Assembly (NCBI GenBank): GCA_041287865.1
Contig: JBGGMV010000036.1
Coordinates: forward strand, 1 to 64,000
Direction of reading: 5' to 3'
Source of the DNA: JAPWJZ01 sp041287865
GTDB lineage: Bacteria; Pseudomonadota; Alphaproteobacteria; Micavibrionales; UBA2020
Length of the DNA stretch: 64,000 bases
The notes under the pieces are model-generated. The model was not told the DNA's origin. It did not search any database and was given only the letters and a program-made list of their open reading frames with translations. Shown one piece after another: positions 24,020 through 31,184 of the stretch. Position 1 is the first letter of the stretch, and each line of letters opens with the position of its first letter. Position numbers and translations under genes: made by a program.

Positions 24020-24814
24020 CTAGCTTGTCAGGATTTTGACCCATTCGCTGCGCGACGGCATGCGGAGGCGCAGCGGCTTGCTGACGTGCATTTTTTCCTC
24101 CAGCACCGTGGTGCCGGTCATAATTTTATCGAGCGTTTCGGGCGAGACGCGCAGGGTGGCCGGAATATCGTTCCACGAGGCGAAGGTGCCGAAATCGCTG
24201 GTCAGCTTGCCGAAGGTTTTCGGCGCGCCCTCCAGCGTCTTGATGCCCGGGATCCTCAGGCACCAGAAATCGCCGCCGAGTTTCGCGGGCGCGTGGTCGA
24301 AGGACGCGAGATCGTTATCGCCGCAGGAATAGTTCAGGCCCACTTCTTCCGGCCCGTATTCCAGCGATTTTATCTTGTTCCGTCCGCAGGTGAAGCTGAT
24401 GCCGATCTTGCGCGGCGAGAATTTCAGGTTGGGGAGATTATTGCGCCCCGCCCAGAAATTTCCCTTCACTTCCGGCGGCGCGCCCTCGAGCGTTTCAAGT
24501 TTATTGACGTAGCAGATGAAATGCAGGCCGACATCCTGCGGCGCGCCTTTCAGCGAGGTGAGCTCGTTGTGGCTGCAGTCGAAACTGCCCGTGACGCGCA
24601 CGCGCGTCAGGTCGGGGAGTTCCTTCAATTTCTTTTTCGAGATGTTCAGGTCGCCCTCGACCAGTAGCCAGCCGTCGGGCTGTTTGGTATAGGCGATGCC
24701 CCATTCGGTCAGCGCCTGCTCCGCAGGGGTCAGTACTGGTTCGGCGGGCTTCGGTGCCGCCTTCGGTTTCTTGCTGCCTGCCTTGCTTTTGAATGCCTTC
24801 TGCATGGGGGACAT
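24020..24814 (-). CDS. Leucine-rich-repeat-like protein
   Basis: A 264-residue protein (or 261 from ATG 24805). The first 35 residues are basic and low in complexity. A segment AEPVLTPAEQAL follows, then at residues 85-205 about six 21-residue repeats of the form L-sLeGaP-evg-F-C--N, as in SLKGAPQDVGLHFICYVNK and SLEYGPEEVGLNYSCGDND. This gives a small LRR-like solenoid, probably for protein binding. No clear SD is present; a -10-like TATACT abuts the first ATG. It ends 2 bases from the ankyrin gene, tail to tail. Confidence 0.75.
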   Translation of the reverse strand: MSPMQKAFKSKAGSKKPKAAPKPAEPVLTPAEQALTEWGIAYTKQPDGWLLVEGDLNISKKKLKELPDLTRVRVTGSFDCSHNELTSLKGAPQDVGLHFICYVNKLETLEGAPPEVKGNFWAGRNNLPNLKFSPRKIGISFTCGRNKIKSLEYGPEEVGLNYSCGDNDLASFDHAPAKLGGDFWCLRIPGIKTLEGAPKTFGKLTSDFGTFASWNDIPATLRVSPETLDKIMTGTTVLEEKMHVSKPLRLRMPSRSEWVKILTS

Positions 24815-24970
24815 AGTATATAATTTCCATAATAATTTCAAGGGGGAATTTGGGGGATTCCGCGGTGGCGGTCGTGGCTGCCAAAGCATTGATATTATTG
24901 TGAATATCTCATCCCGCTTGCAATGTTATGAAAATATTCGTAGTTTCCCTCAACGCTTACGAGGGTAAAA

Positions 24971-25420
24971 ATGAAAAACAACACATCCGACACCGTAAAG
25001 GCCTTTAACCGCTTCATGGGCAAGCCCACGACGGCCAGCACAAAAATCACCTATCCCGAACGCGAAGTGCAAAAAATCGCGCATGTGAAGAATTACTTCA
25101 TGGGCTGGGAAACCACCGTGGCCGGATGGGTCGCGGGGCAGGGGCTTGTGATGCATGAACAAAGGCCCGTCTACGCCGATGTCGACATCGTCGTCGGCAC
25201 CGAGAAAAAACGCCATCGCCAGACCGCGCTGGAATTCAACGGCCGCGCCATCGCCGGCATCGAGCGCGAAGCCGCGAAACAGGGGCTGCATGTCAGCTAT
25301 ATGCCCGAAGGGTATGTGCGCTGGGGCATGAATTACGACCCGACGCGCCTGACCGTCGATCTGCAAAAGCAGGGTAGTGGTGAAAATGCCTATCGAGTCA
25401 AAGGCTTCCGCCTCGGCTGA
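24971..25420 (+). CDS. Hypothetical soluble protein
   Basis: A 149-residue basic protein with no signal peptide. Visible features are KNYFMGWETTVAGWVAGQG, an alternating hydrophobic strand (YADVDIVVG), EFNGRAIAGIEREAAKQGL and a C-terminal strand pair. The ATG at 24971 has a GAGGG SD. It stands alone between the LRR-like gene and rpiB. I do not recognise it. Confidence 0.6.
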   Translation: MKNNTSDTVKAFNRFMGKPTTASTKITYPEREVQKIAHVKNYFMGWETTVAGWVAGQGLVMHEQRPVYADVDIVVGTEKKRHRQTALEFNGRAIAGIEREAAKQGLHVSYMPEGYVRWGMNYDPTRLTVDLQKQGSGENAYRVKGFRLG

Positions 25421-25438
25421 GCCTTTAAAACCAAGCAC

Positions 25439-25465
25439 TTAGGTTAGGTTTTTCTAGTATATACT
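25439..25465 (+). promoter_or_regulatory. Possible promoter of the rpiB-glyA operon
   Basis: A -10-like TATACT at 25460-25465 lies 72 bases before the rpiB ATG; the best -35 candidate, TTAGGT at 25439-25444, is only 15 bases upstream. A weak hairpin occurs in the leader around 25479-25494. Confidence 0.35.
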
Positions 25466-25536
25466 TCTGGCAAGCACCTACTACATCTGGTAGAAGATGC
25501 CAGCGGTAACAAATATAAAGAGGGGCTGAACCAACC

Positions 25537-25986
25537 ATGCCCGGAACAAAGAAAATCGTCGTCGCCTCCGACCACGCGGGATTCCAGCTGAAATCCGCAG
25601 TGGTGGAGCATTTGAAAAAGGCGGGACATGAGGTCATCGACCTCGGCCCCTTTGACGAAGAACGCGTCGATTACCCCGATTTCGGTTTCAAATTATCCGA
25701 AGCCATTCGCGGCGGACAAGCGCCGATCGGCATCGCCATCTGCGGCTCCGGCATCGGCATTTCGATCGCCGTTAACCGTTACAAAGACATGCGTTGCGCG
25801 CTGGTGAACGACGTGACCTCGGCGCGCCTTGCCCGCACCCACAACGACGCGAACGTGCTGGCACTGGGCGCAAGGCTGATCGGCCCCGATATCGCCCTTG
25901 AATGCATCAATACATTTTTAGCAACCGAATTCGAAGGCGGCCGCCACGCGGGCCGCGTCGAAAAATTAGGAAAGTGCGGAACATAA
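25537..25986 (+). CDS. rpiB: Ribose-5-phosphate isomerase B
   Basis: Interconverts ribose 5-phosphate and ribulose 5-phosphate in the pentose phosphate pathway. The 149-residue product has SDHAGFQLK at the N-terminus, ICGSGIGISIAVNRYK with the catalytic Cys69 (Cys65 in E. coli), and the phosphate-binding RTHNDANVLALG. It is the first gene of a conserved alphaproteobacterial run rpiB-glyA-nrdR-nusB; the gap to glyA is one base. Confidence 0.95.
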   Translation: MPGTKKIVVASDHAGFQLKSAVVEHLKKAGHEVIDLGPFDEERVDYPDFGFKLSEAIRGGQAPIGIAICGSGIGISIAVNRYKDMRCALVNDVTSARLARTHNDANVLALGARLIGPDIALECINTFLATEFEGGRHAGRVEKLGKCGT

Positions 25987-25987
25987 A

Positions 25988-27298
25988 ATGACCATTCCCC
26001 AGAAGAAAGAACCCATGTCGAAATTCAATTTTTTTGAAACCGATTTAGAAGCGGCAGACGCCGAAGTTTTCTCGGGCATCCGCAAGGAACTGCAGCGCCA
26101 GCAGGAACAGATCGAGCTGATCGCCTCCGAAAACATCGTCTCCCGCGCCGTGCTGCAAGCAGAAGGCTCGGTGCTGACCAACAAATACGCCGAAGGCTAT
26201 CCCGGCAAGCGTTACTACGGCGGCTGCGAATTCGTCGATATCACCGAACAGCTGGCGATTGACCGCGTCTGCAAGCTCTACGGCGCGAAATTCGCCAACG
26301 TGCAGCCGCATTCGGGCGCGCAGGCGAACCAGGCGGTGATGATGTCCCTCATCCAGCCGGGCGATACGATCCTCGGCCAAGCGCTTGCATCGGGCGGCCA
26401 CCTGACCCACGGCGCGAAGCCGAACATGTCGGGCAAATGGTTCAACGCCATCCAGTACGGCGTGCGCAAGGAAGACGCGCTGATCGACATGGACGAAGTC
26501 GAAAAACTGGCGAAGGAACACAAGCCGAAACTCATCATCGCCGGCGCTTCCGCTTACCCCCGCGTGATCGATTTCGCGCGCTTCCGCAAGATCGCGGACG
26601 AAGTCGGTGCCTTCTTCATGGTCGATATGGCGCACTATGCGGGCCTTGTGGCCGCTGGCATCTACCCCAGCCCCGTGCAACATGCGCATGTCACGACCTC
26701 CACCACGCACAAAACACTGCGCGGCCTCCGCGGCGGCATTATCCTGACCAACGACGAAGAGCTGATCAAGAAGATCAATTCCGCCGTCTTCCCCGGCCTG
26801 CAGGGTGGCCCGCTGGAACATGTGATCGCGGCAAAGGCCGTTGCCTTCGGCGAAGCGCTGCAACCCTCGTTCAAGGTCTATGCGCAAGCGGTGCTGGATA
26901 ACGCCCGCACGCTGGCCGCGACGCTGAAAAAGGGCGGGCTGGATATCGTTTCCGGCGGCACCGACTGCCATCTGGTGCTGGTCGACCTGCGCCCGAAAAA
27001 CCTGACCGGCAAAGACGCCGAGCTCAGCCTTGAACACGCGCGCATGACCTGCAACAAAAACGCCATTCCGTTCGATCCTCAAAAACCGATGGTGACATCG
27101 GGCGTGCGCGTCGGCTCTCCCGCCGCCACCACGCGCGGCTTCGGCACCAAGGAATTCGAGCTGATCGGCCAGTGGATGGTCGAGGTGCTGGACGGCCTTG
27201 CCAAGAACGACGCGGGCAACAATGCCTCCGTCGAAAAAGCGGTGGCCGAGCGCGTATTGAAGCTCTGCCAGCAATTCCCCATTTATCCCAAAGAATAG
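25988..27298 (+). CDS. glyA: Serine hydroxymethyltransferase
   Basis: A PLP enzyme that makes glycine and 5,10-methylene-tetrahydrofolate from serine. The 436-residue product shows IASENIVSRAV, GKRYYGGCEFVD, the Asp/His pair in MVDMAHYAGLVAAG, and the PLP lysine Lys242 in TTTHKTLRGLRGG. The ATG at 25988 is one base after the rpiB stop; an ATG at 26015 (MSKFNFFE) is an equally plausible start with a similar weak SD. It supplies one-carbon units and is followed by nrdR. Confidence 0.96.
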   Translation: MTIPQKKEPMSKFNFFETDLEAADAEVFSGIRKELQRQQEQIELIASENIVSRAVLQAEGSVLTNKYAEGYPGKRYYGGCEFVDITEQLAIDRVCKLYGAKFANVQPHSGAQANQAVMMSLIQPGDTILGQALASGGHLTHGAKPNMSGKWFNAIQYGVRKEDALIDMDEVEKLAKEHKPKLIIAGASAYPRVIDFARFRKIADEVGAFFMVDMAHYAGLVAAGIYPSPVQHAHVTTSTTHKTLRGLRGGIILTNDEELIKKINSAVFPGLQGGPLEHVIAAKAVAFGEALQPSFKVYAQAVLDNARTLAATLKKGGLDIVSGGTDCHLVLVDLRPKNLTGKDAELSLEHARMTCNKNAIPFDPQKPMVTSGVRVGSPAATTRGFGTKEFELIGQWMVEVLDGLAKNDAGNNASVEKAVAERVLKLCQQFPIYPKE

Positions 27299-27310
27299 GT
27301 TTTCAAAGAA

Positions 27311-27784
27311 ATGAGATGCCCATTTTGCTCAGGCACTGAAACGCAAGTAAAGGACAGCCGCCCGACGGAAGACGACGCCGCCATCCGTCGCCGCCGCGAA
27401 TGTCCCGGCTGCAGCGCGCGCTTTACCACGTTTGAACGCGTGCAGCTGCGCGATATCATCGTCGTGAAAACCGACGGCCGCCGCGAGCCTTTCGATCGCG
27501 CGAAACTGCTGCGCTCCCTGAAACTCTCGCTGCAAAAACGCCCCGTTGATTTGGAAAACATCGAGCGTGCCGCCAACGATATCGTGCGCCAGCTGGAACA
27601 ATCGGGCGAAAGCGATATCACCACCAAGACGATCGGCGAGAAAGCGATGCACGCGCTCTCGCAGCTCGACCCCGTCGCCTATGTGCGCTACGCTTCGGTG
27701 TACAAGGACTTCCGCGAGGTGAAGGACTACAGCGAATTCCTCGCCGGCGTCGACCTCGTGTGCAAGAAAGCCAGCAATGGATAA
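27311..27784 (+). CDS. nrdR: Transcriptional repressor of ribonucleotide reductase genes
   Basis: Senses ATP/dATP and represses ribonucleotide reductase genes. The 157-residue product has the zinc ribbon Cys3, Cys6, Cys31, Cys34 (RCPFCSG and RRRECPGCSARF) followed by an ATP-cone domain (VVKTDGRREPFDRAKLLRSL, ALSQLDPVAYVRYASVYKDF). Length and motifs match NrdR closely. The end overlaps nusB by 8 bases. Confidence 0.96.
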   Translation: MRCPFCSGTETQVKDSRPTEDDAAIRRRRECPGCSARFTTFERVQLRDIIVVKTDGRREPFDRAKLLRSLKLSLQKRPVDLENIERAANDIVRQLEQSGESDITTKTIGEKAMHALSQLDPVAYVRYASVYKDFREVKDYSEFLAGVDLVCKKASNG

Positions 27785-28289
27785 GCTCAAGAAAACCAAG
27801 GTTCCGCCGAAGCCCGCCGAAAAAGCCTCGGCGAAAAAACGCAACGACGGTTCGGCGAAAGCCAAGCGCACCGCCGCGCGCCTTGCCGCCGTGCAGGTGC
27901 TGTACCAGATGCGCCTGAACAACCAGGATGCAAAATCGGCCGTGCGCGAATATATCTCGCACCGCTCGGGCTTTAAAATGGACGGCGACGTTTACATTCC
28001 GCCCGATGCCGACCTGCTCGATGAAATCGTGATGGGCGTGCAAAAACGCTGGAGCGATGTCGATGAAATTGTGAGCGCCGCCCTTGCCGCCGGTAAAAAA
28101 GGCGAAGTGGAAACGCTGCTGGAAAGCATCCTGCGCTGCGGCGCCTATGAATTGCTGGCGAACACCAAGGTCGATACCGGCATCATCATCGCCGATTACC
28201 TCAGCGTCACCGCCGGTTTCTATGATTTGAAGGAACCGAAACTGGTCAACGCGATTTTGGACAAGATCGCCAAGACGGTGCGCGAGTAA
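27777..28289 (+). CDS. nusB: Transcription antitermination factor NusB
   Basis: Binds boxA RNA together with NusE during rRNA antitermination. The 170-residue product has an extra basic, Lys/Ala/Pro-rich N-terminal stretch of about 28 residues, then the all-helical NusB fold (RTAARLAAVQVLYQM, LLESILRCGAYELLANT, DYLSVTAGFYDLKEPKLVNAILDKIAK). It starts within the end of nrdR, so translation is coupled. Confidence 0.94.
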   Translation: MDKLKKTKVPPKPAEKASAKKRNDGSAKAKRTAARLAAVQVLYQMRLNNQDAKSAVREYISHRSGFKMDGDVYIPPDADLLDEIVMGVQKRWSDVDEIVSAALAAGKKGEVETLLESILRCGAYELLANTKVDTGIIIADYLSVTAGFYDLKEPKLVNAILDKIAKTVRE

Positions 28290-28294
28290 TTCCC

Positions 28295-28525
28295 ATGAAA
28301 TGGGTCACCGATTTCACCACCCGCGACGGATTGAATTTCGAGATCGACCGCGAGGCCGTCATCGGCCCCCAGGCGGAAAAGGAATTCCACCGCTTCACGC
28401 TCCGCGCCTTCGACACCAAGGGTAATATCGTCACCGAATTCCTGCAGGAAGACCTGATCGAAGCCCAGATGCGCGCCATGAAAAAATGGGGCGTGCCGCT
28501 GGCAGCCTGGGAATTGCATTTGTGA
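28295..28525 (+). CDS. Small hypothetical protein after nusB
   Basis: A 76-residue soluble protein beginning MKWVTDFTTRDGLNFEIDRE, with a beta-rich first half and a C-terminal helix. It starts 6 bases after the nusB stop and its TGA overlaps the GTG of the next gene, which supports it being real and part of the operon. No clear SD, consistent with coupling. No family recognised. Confidence 0.6.
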   Translation: MKWVTDFTTRDGLNFEIDREAVIGPQAEKEFHRFTLRAFDTKGNIVTEFLQEDLIEAQMRAMKKWGVPLAAWELHL

Positions 28526-28923
28526 AAATCAACCATGAACTTATTAAAACGCTGGAGGGATTAAAGAATGATCCATCCTTGGCGCTTGCCCTGTATCAAC
28601 AATTATTTTTTGGTCATTTTTGGGTAATCATCCCCCAATCCACGGGCGATGTGCTGGATGGCGGATTTCTCACTTATGACGGTGCAGGAAATATTCGCGA
28701 GCTTCCGTTTTTCACCAGCCCCGAACGTCACTTATTGTCCCAATTGCACAGTCAGCAAAACGATTCAACGATTGTGGAGGTCGAGGGAAAAGTTTTGTGG
28801 CCCAAGATGCTCGATATTGTAAGTCGGGGGGAATTGGAAGTGGCGGTCGATCCCGGCGAAGCTCATGGCATTCGCATTACAAGGGAAATGATCTTAGGCA
28901 TGGTAAAGTTACACGGCAATTGA
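28522..28923 (+). CDS. SseB-like protein
   Basis: A 133-residue protein matching the SseB N-terminal domain pattern: ALYQQLFFGHFWVIIPQ, RELPFFTSPERHLLSQL, LWPKMLDIVSRG and AVDPGEAHGIRITREMI, the last like the family's NPGS-G motif. E. coli SseB is linked to serine sensitivity; the molecular role is unknown. The start is taken as GTG 28522, which overlaps the upstream stop (GTGA). Base composition is more AT-rich than nusB. Confidence 0.75.
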   Translation: MKINHELIKTLEGLKNDPSLALALYQQLFFGHFWVIIPQSTGDVLDGGFLTYDGAGNIRELPFFTSPERHLLSQLHSQQNDSTIVEVEGKVLWPKMLDIVSRGELEVAVDPGEAHGIRITREMILGMVKLHGN

Positions 28924-28930
28924 GCGACAA

Positions 28931-29566
28931 TTAGTTCTTGATCGCCAGAAACGGACTAACCTTCTCTGCAATCCTGCGGTGGCCGCTGGCATTCGGGTGC
29001 AGGCCGTCGTGCAGCAGCGCGCGGTAATCCAGCAGCGCCCAGTTCTTCCAGATATCGGCGAAGAACAATCCGGTCTCGCCGGCCACTTTTTCCACCACGG
29101 CGTTCATCAGTTTCACGCGCTCGGCATGGTAAGCCTTGTCGGCGTTCCAGGGCAGGGGGTCGACTTTGGGCTGGTCGACGGGGTTCAGGCCCACGATGCC
29201 GATTTTGGGCGTGAATTTGCGGGCGATGCCCAGAATGCGGTTCAGGTTGCTCTCGAATTCCTCGGGCGTGAATTTGTATTTCTTTTCAGACACCACGTAA
29301 TGCGCGTCGTTCATGCCGACGGCGACGACGATGGCGTTGTCGACGCCGGGGTCGAAGCGCGCGGCCATCTCGCCCTCGATGCGGAGCAGGATATCCTCCG
29401 CCGTATCGCCCGGAATGCCGAGGTTATAGACGCGCGTCTTGGGCCCGCGCCCCGAGGTGAACGACTGGTCAACGGAGGAGCGCAGCCGCTGCACCCAGCC
29501 GCCCTGTTCGTCCCATTCGCCATAGGCGATGCTGTCGCCGAAGACATAGAAATGACGTGGTTTCAT
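28931..29566 (-). CDS. SGNH/GDSL hydrolase
   Basis: A 211-residue cytoplasmic esterase-type hydrolase. The four SGNH blocks are visible: FGDSIAYGEW with Ser12 as nucleophile, the Gly in NLGIPGDTAED, GMNDAHYV with the Asn, and DGLHPNASGH with the Asp/His pair. No signal peptide. The substrate is unknown. It follows the membrane gene below by 12 bases, so it may share that transcript with the surface-protein genes. Confidence 0.9.
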   Translation of the reverse strand: MKPRHFYVFGDSIAYGEWDEQGGWVQRLRSSVDQSFTSGRGPKTRVYNLGIPGDTAEDILLRIEGEMAARFDPGVDNAIVVAVGMNDAHYVVSEKKYKFTPEEFESNLNRILGIARKFTPKIGIVGLNPVDQPKVDPLPWNADKAYHAERVKLMNAVVEKVAGETGLFFADIWKNWALLDYRALLHDGLHPNASGHRRIAEKVSPFLAIKN

Positions 29567-29578
29567 CGGGTCCGTCCT

Positions 29579-30070
29579 TCAGCAGAGCATCATTTCACCG
29601 TTTGGCCCGGGCGCGTCCGGCTGCTGGATCGACCAGAAACCGTAAGCGAAAAGCGCTGCGACTGTAATATTGATGACCAGCACGGTGATCGCCGCTCCAC
29701 GCTGCAATTTGGCGCCAATCTTTTTCTCAATGAATTTTTTTTCAACGGCGTAAAACGAAGCAGCAAGGACCGCAAAGACGCCGAGCGCCGTGTACCAGGT
29801 GTCGTTGACCGGCGAAAAACCTGTCGCGACGATCAGCGCGCAAGTGACCGGCACCGCCAGCGCATCCGCCTTGGCGAGTGCGCCACGGGTCGGCTGCTTG
29901 AGGGCCGAGTCATAGAACATGCCCTTGATGAAAAAAAAGAAGACAGAGAAGAAAATATAGGCAATGCCGAATGCCGGCATGTTCAGCATGGGTTCGGGCC
30001 GGCAGGCATAGGCAGGTGTGGACGCAAGCGCGAAGACGAGCAGGAAGAGGATGAAAGGGCGGGGCTGCAT
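29579..30070 (-). CDS. Membrane protein with signal peptide
   Basis: A 163-residue protein. The first 22 residues look like a cleaved signal peptide (ASTPAYA-C), and three to four hydrophobic segments follow (near 32-50, 72-85, 92-108 and 125-147), with KKFIEKKIGAKLQRG as a basic loop. It starts one base after the end of the upstream secreted gene, so the two are one unit. Function unknown. Confidence 0.65.
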   Translation of the reverse strand: MQPRPFILFLLVFALASTPAYACRPEPMLNMPAFGIAYIFFSVFFFFIKGMFYDSALKQPTRGALAKADALAVPVTCALIVATGFSPVNDTWYTALGVFAVLAASFYAVEKKFIEKKIGAKLQRGAAITVLVINITVAALFAYGFWSIQQPDAPGPNGEMMLC

Positions 30071-30071
30071 G

Positions 30072-31166
30072 TTACCTCGATTTCAGGCGGAAGCTGCGCG
30101 TTTCGCTGCTGGCCAGCGCGTTGCCGTCCTCGCCGATCGCCACCACGCGCCAGCGGTAACTGGCCGGCGCCTGTAGCTGTCCCAATACAAAGGCGGAGAG
30201 CGGCGATTCCGTCACGCGCACCAGCTGCGAGGCGATCACGCTGTTCGCGGAATCCAGCACCTGCAGGCGATAGGCAACGGCGCCCTTGACGGGTTTCCAC
30301 TTAAACGTCGTATTACCCGCGACAGGCTGTTCGCCCGCGGGGCCCATGGTCTGCAATTTTCCGGTGCCGCGCTCTCCCTCCTTGCCGGTCACAAAGTAAG
30401 TGATGACGGGCGGCTGCACCGCGTTCAGCGGTTCCTTGATGCGGAAGCGCACGTTCACGCGCCCGTCGGACGTGGTCGGCAGCGGCGGGGATTCGACGGT
30501 GATGCGCTGCTGCGCCGCCAGCATGCGCGTCACGTTGCGGATCGGGCGGTAAAAGGCGGAACCGTCGGGGTTGGCGTCGGAAACTTCCCAGACGGCGTCC
30601 AGACGCCCGCTGCCCGATGAATTGATGACGGCCTTGGCGGTCAGGTTGCTCTCGCGCATGACGGTGGTGAAGGATGACCCGTTGCTGAACATCAGCTCGA
30701 TGCGCGACAGGCTCACGGGGCCGCCCATGCCGCCCGTGGTGCGCACGGTGACGTTGGCGGTGACGCCCGCGTTGAAGGGCGGCACATCGTCGAAATCGCG
30801 CTCGTATTCGAACAGGCCCTGCGTCTGCTGCAGCGCGCGGCGCATCACCAGCTGCGGCACGCGCACGGTTTCGACGACGCGCATGGTTTTCGGGTCGCCC
30901 GGGAAAACGCGGCGCGTGCTGGGCGATGTCGCCACCGGCACACCGTTGATAAGGAAGCGGCCGGGCAGCGATCTCAGGTCGACCGAATTCGCGCCGTTGA
31001 TGTTGCGGTCGACGATCCAGCTGATGGTGAAGGTGCCGCTGGGGCCCAGGTTGACGGTGGTTTCATCGGGCACGGCTTGCGCGTTCGACACCTGCGCCAT
31101 GGCGGGCGCCGCGCAAAAGACGGAGAGCAGCAGGAAGGCCGCGAAAAGCGTCTTTAAAATCTTCAT
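30072..31166 (-). CDS. Secreted protein with a C-terminal Fn3-like domain
   Basis: A 364-residue protein with a signal peptide cleaved after PAMA (residue 24). Residues 25-150 are beta-rich, with a Pro/Arg-rich segment and an N-terminal strand TFTISWIVDRNI. The last 95 residues have the fibronectin-type-III-like pattern FKWKPVKGAVAYRLQVLDS and ASYRWRVVAIGEDGNAL. It is 18 bases after the beta-barrel gene and is likely its secreted or periplasmic partner. No catalytic motif seen. Confidence 0.7.
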   Translation of the reverse strand: MKILKTLFAAFLLLSVFCAAPAMAQVSNAQAVPDETTVNLGPSGTFTISWIVDRNINGANSVDLRSLPGRFLINGVPVATSPSTRRVFPGDPKTMRVVETVRVPQLVMRRALQQTQGLFEYERDFDDVPPFNAGVTANVTVRTTGGMGGPVSLSRIELMFSNGSSFTTVMRESNLTAKAVINSSGSGRLDAVWEVSDANPDGSAFYRPIRNVTRMLAAQQRITVESPPLPTTSDGRVNVRFRIKEPLNAVQPPVITYFVTGKEGERGTGKLQTMGPAGEQPVAGNTTFKWKPVKGAVAYRLQVLDSANSVIASQLVRVTESPLSAFVLGQLQAPASYRWRVVAIGEDGNALASSETRSFRLKSR

Positions 31167-31184
31167 GGCGTTACTCCTAAAATA

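Noticed and set aside
25466..25536. Riboswitch before rpiB-glyA
   Set aside because: The leader is only about 70 bases and shows no recognisable glycine, tetrahydrofolate or SAM aptamer core.
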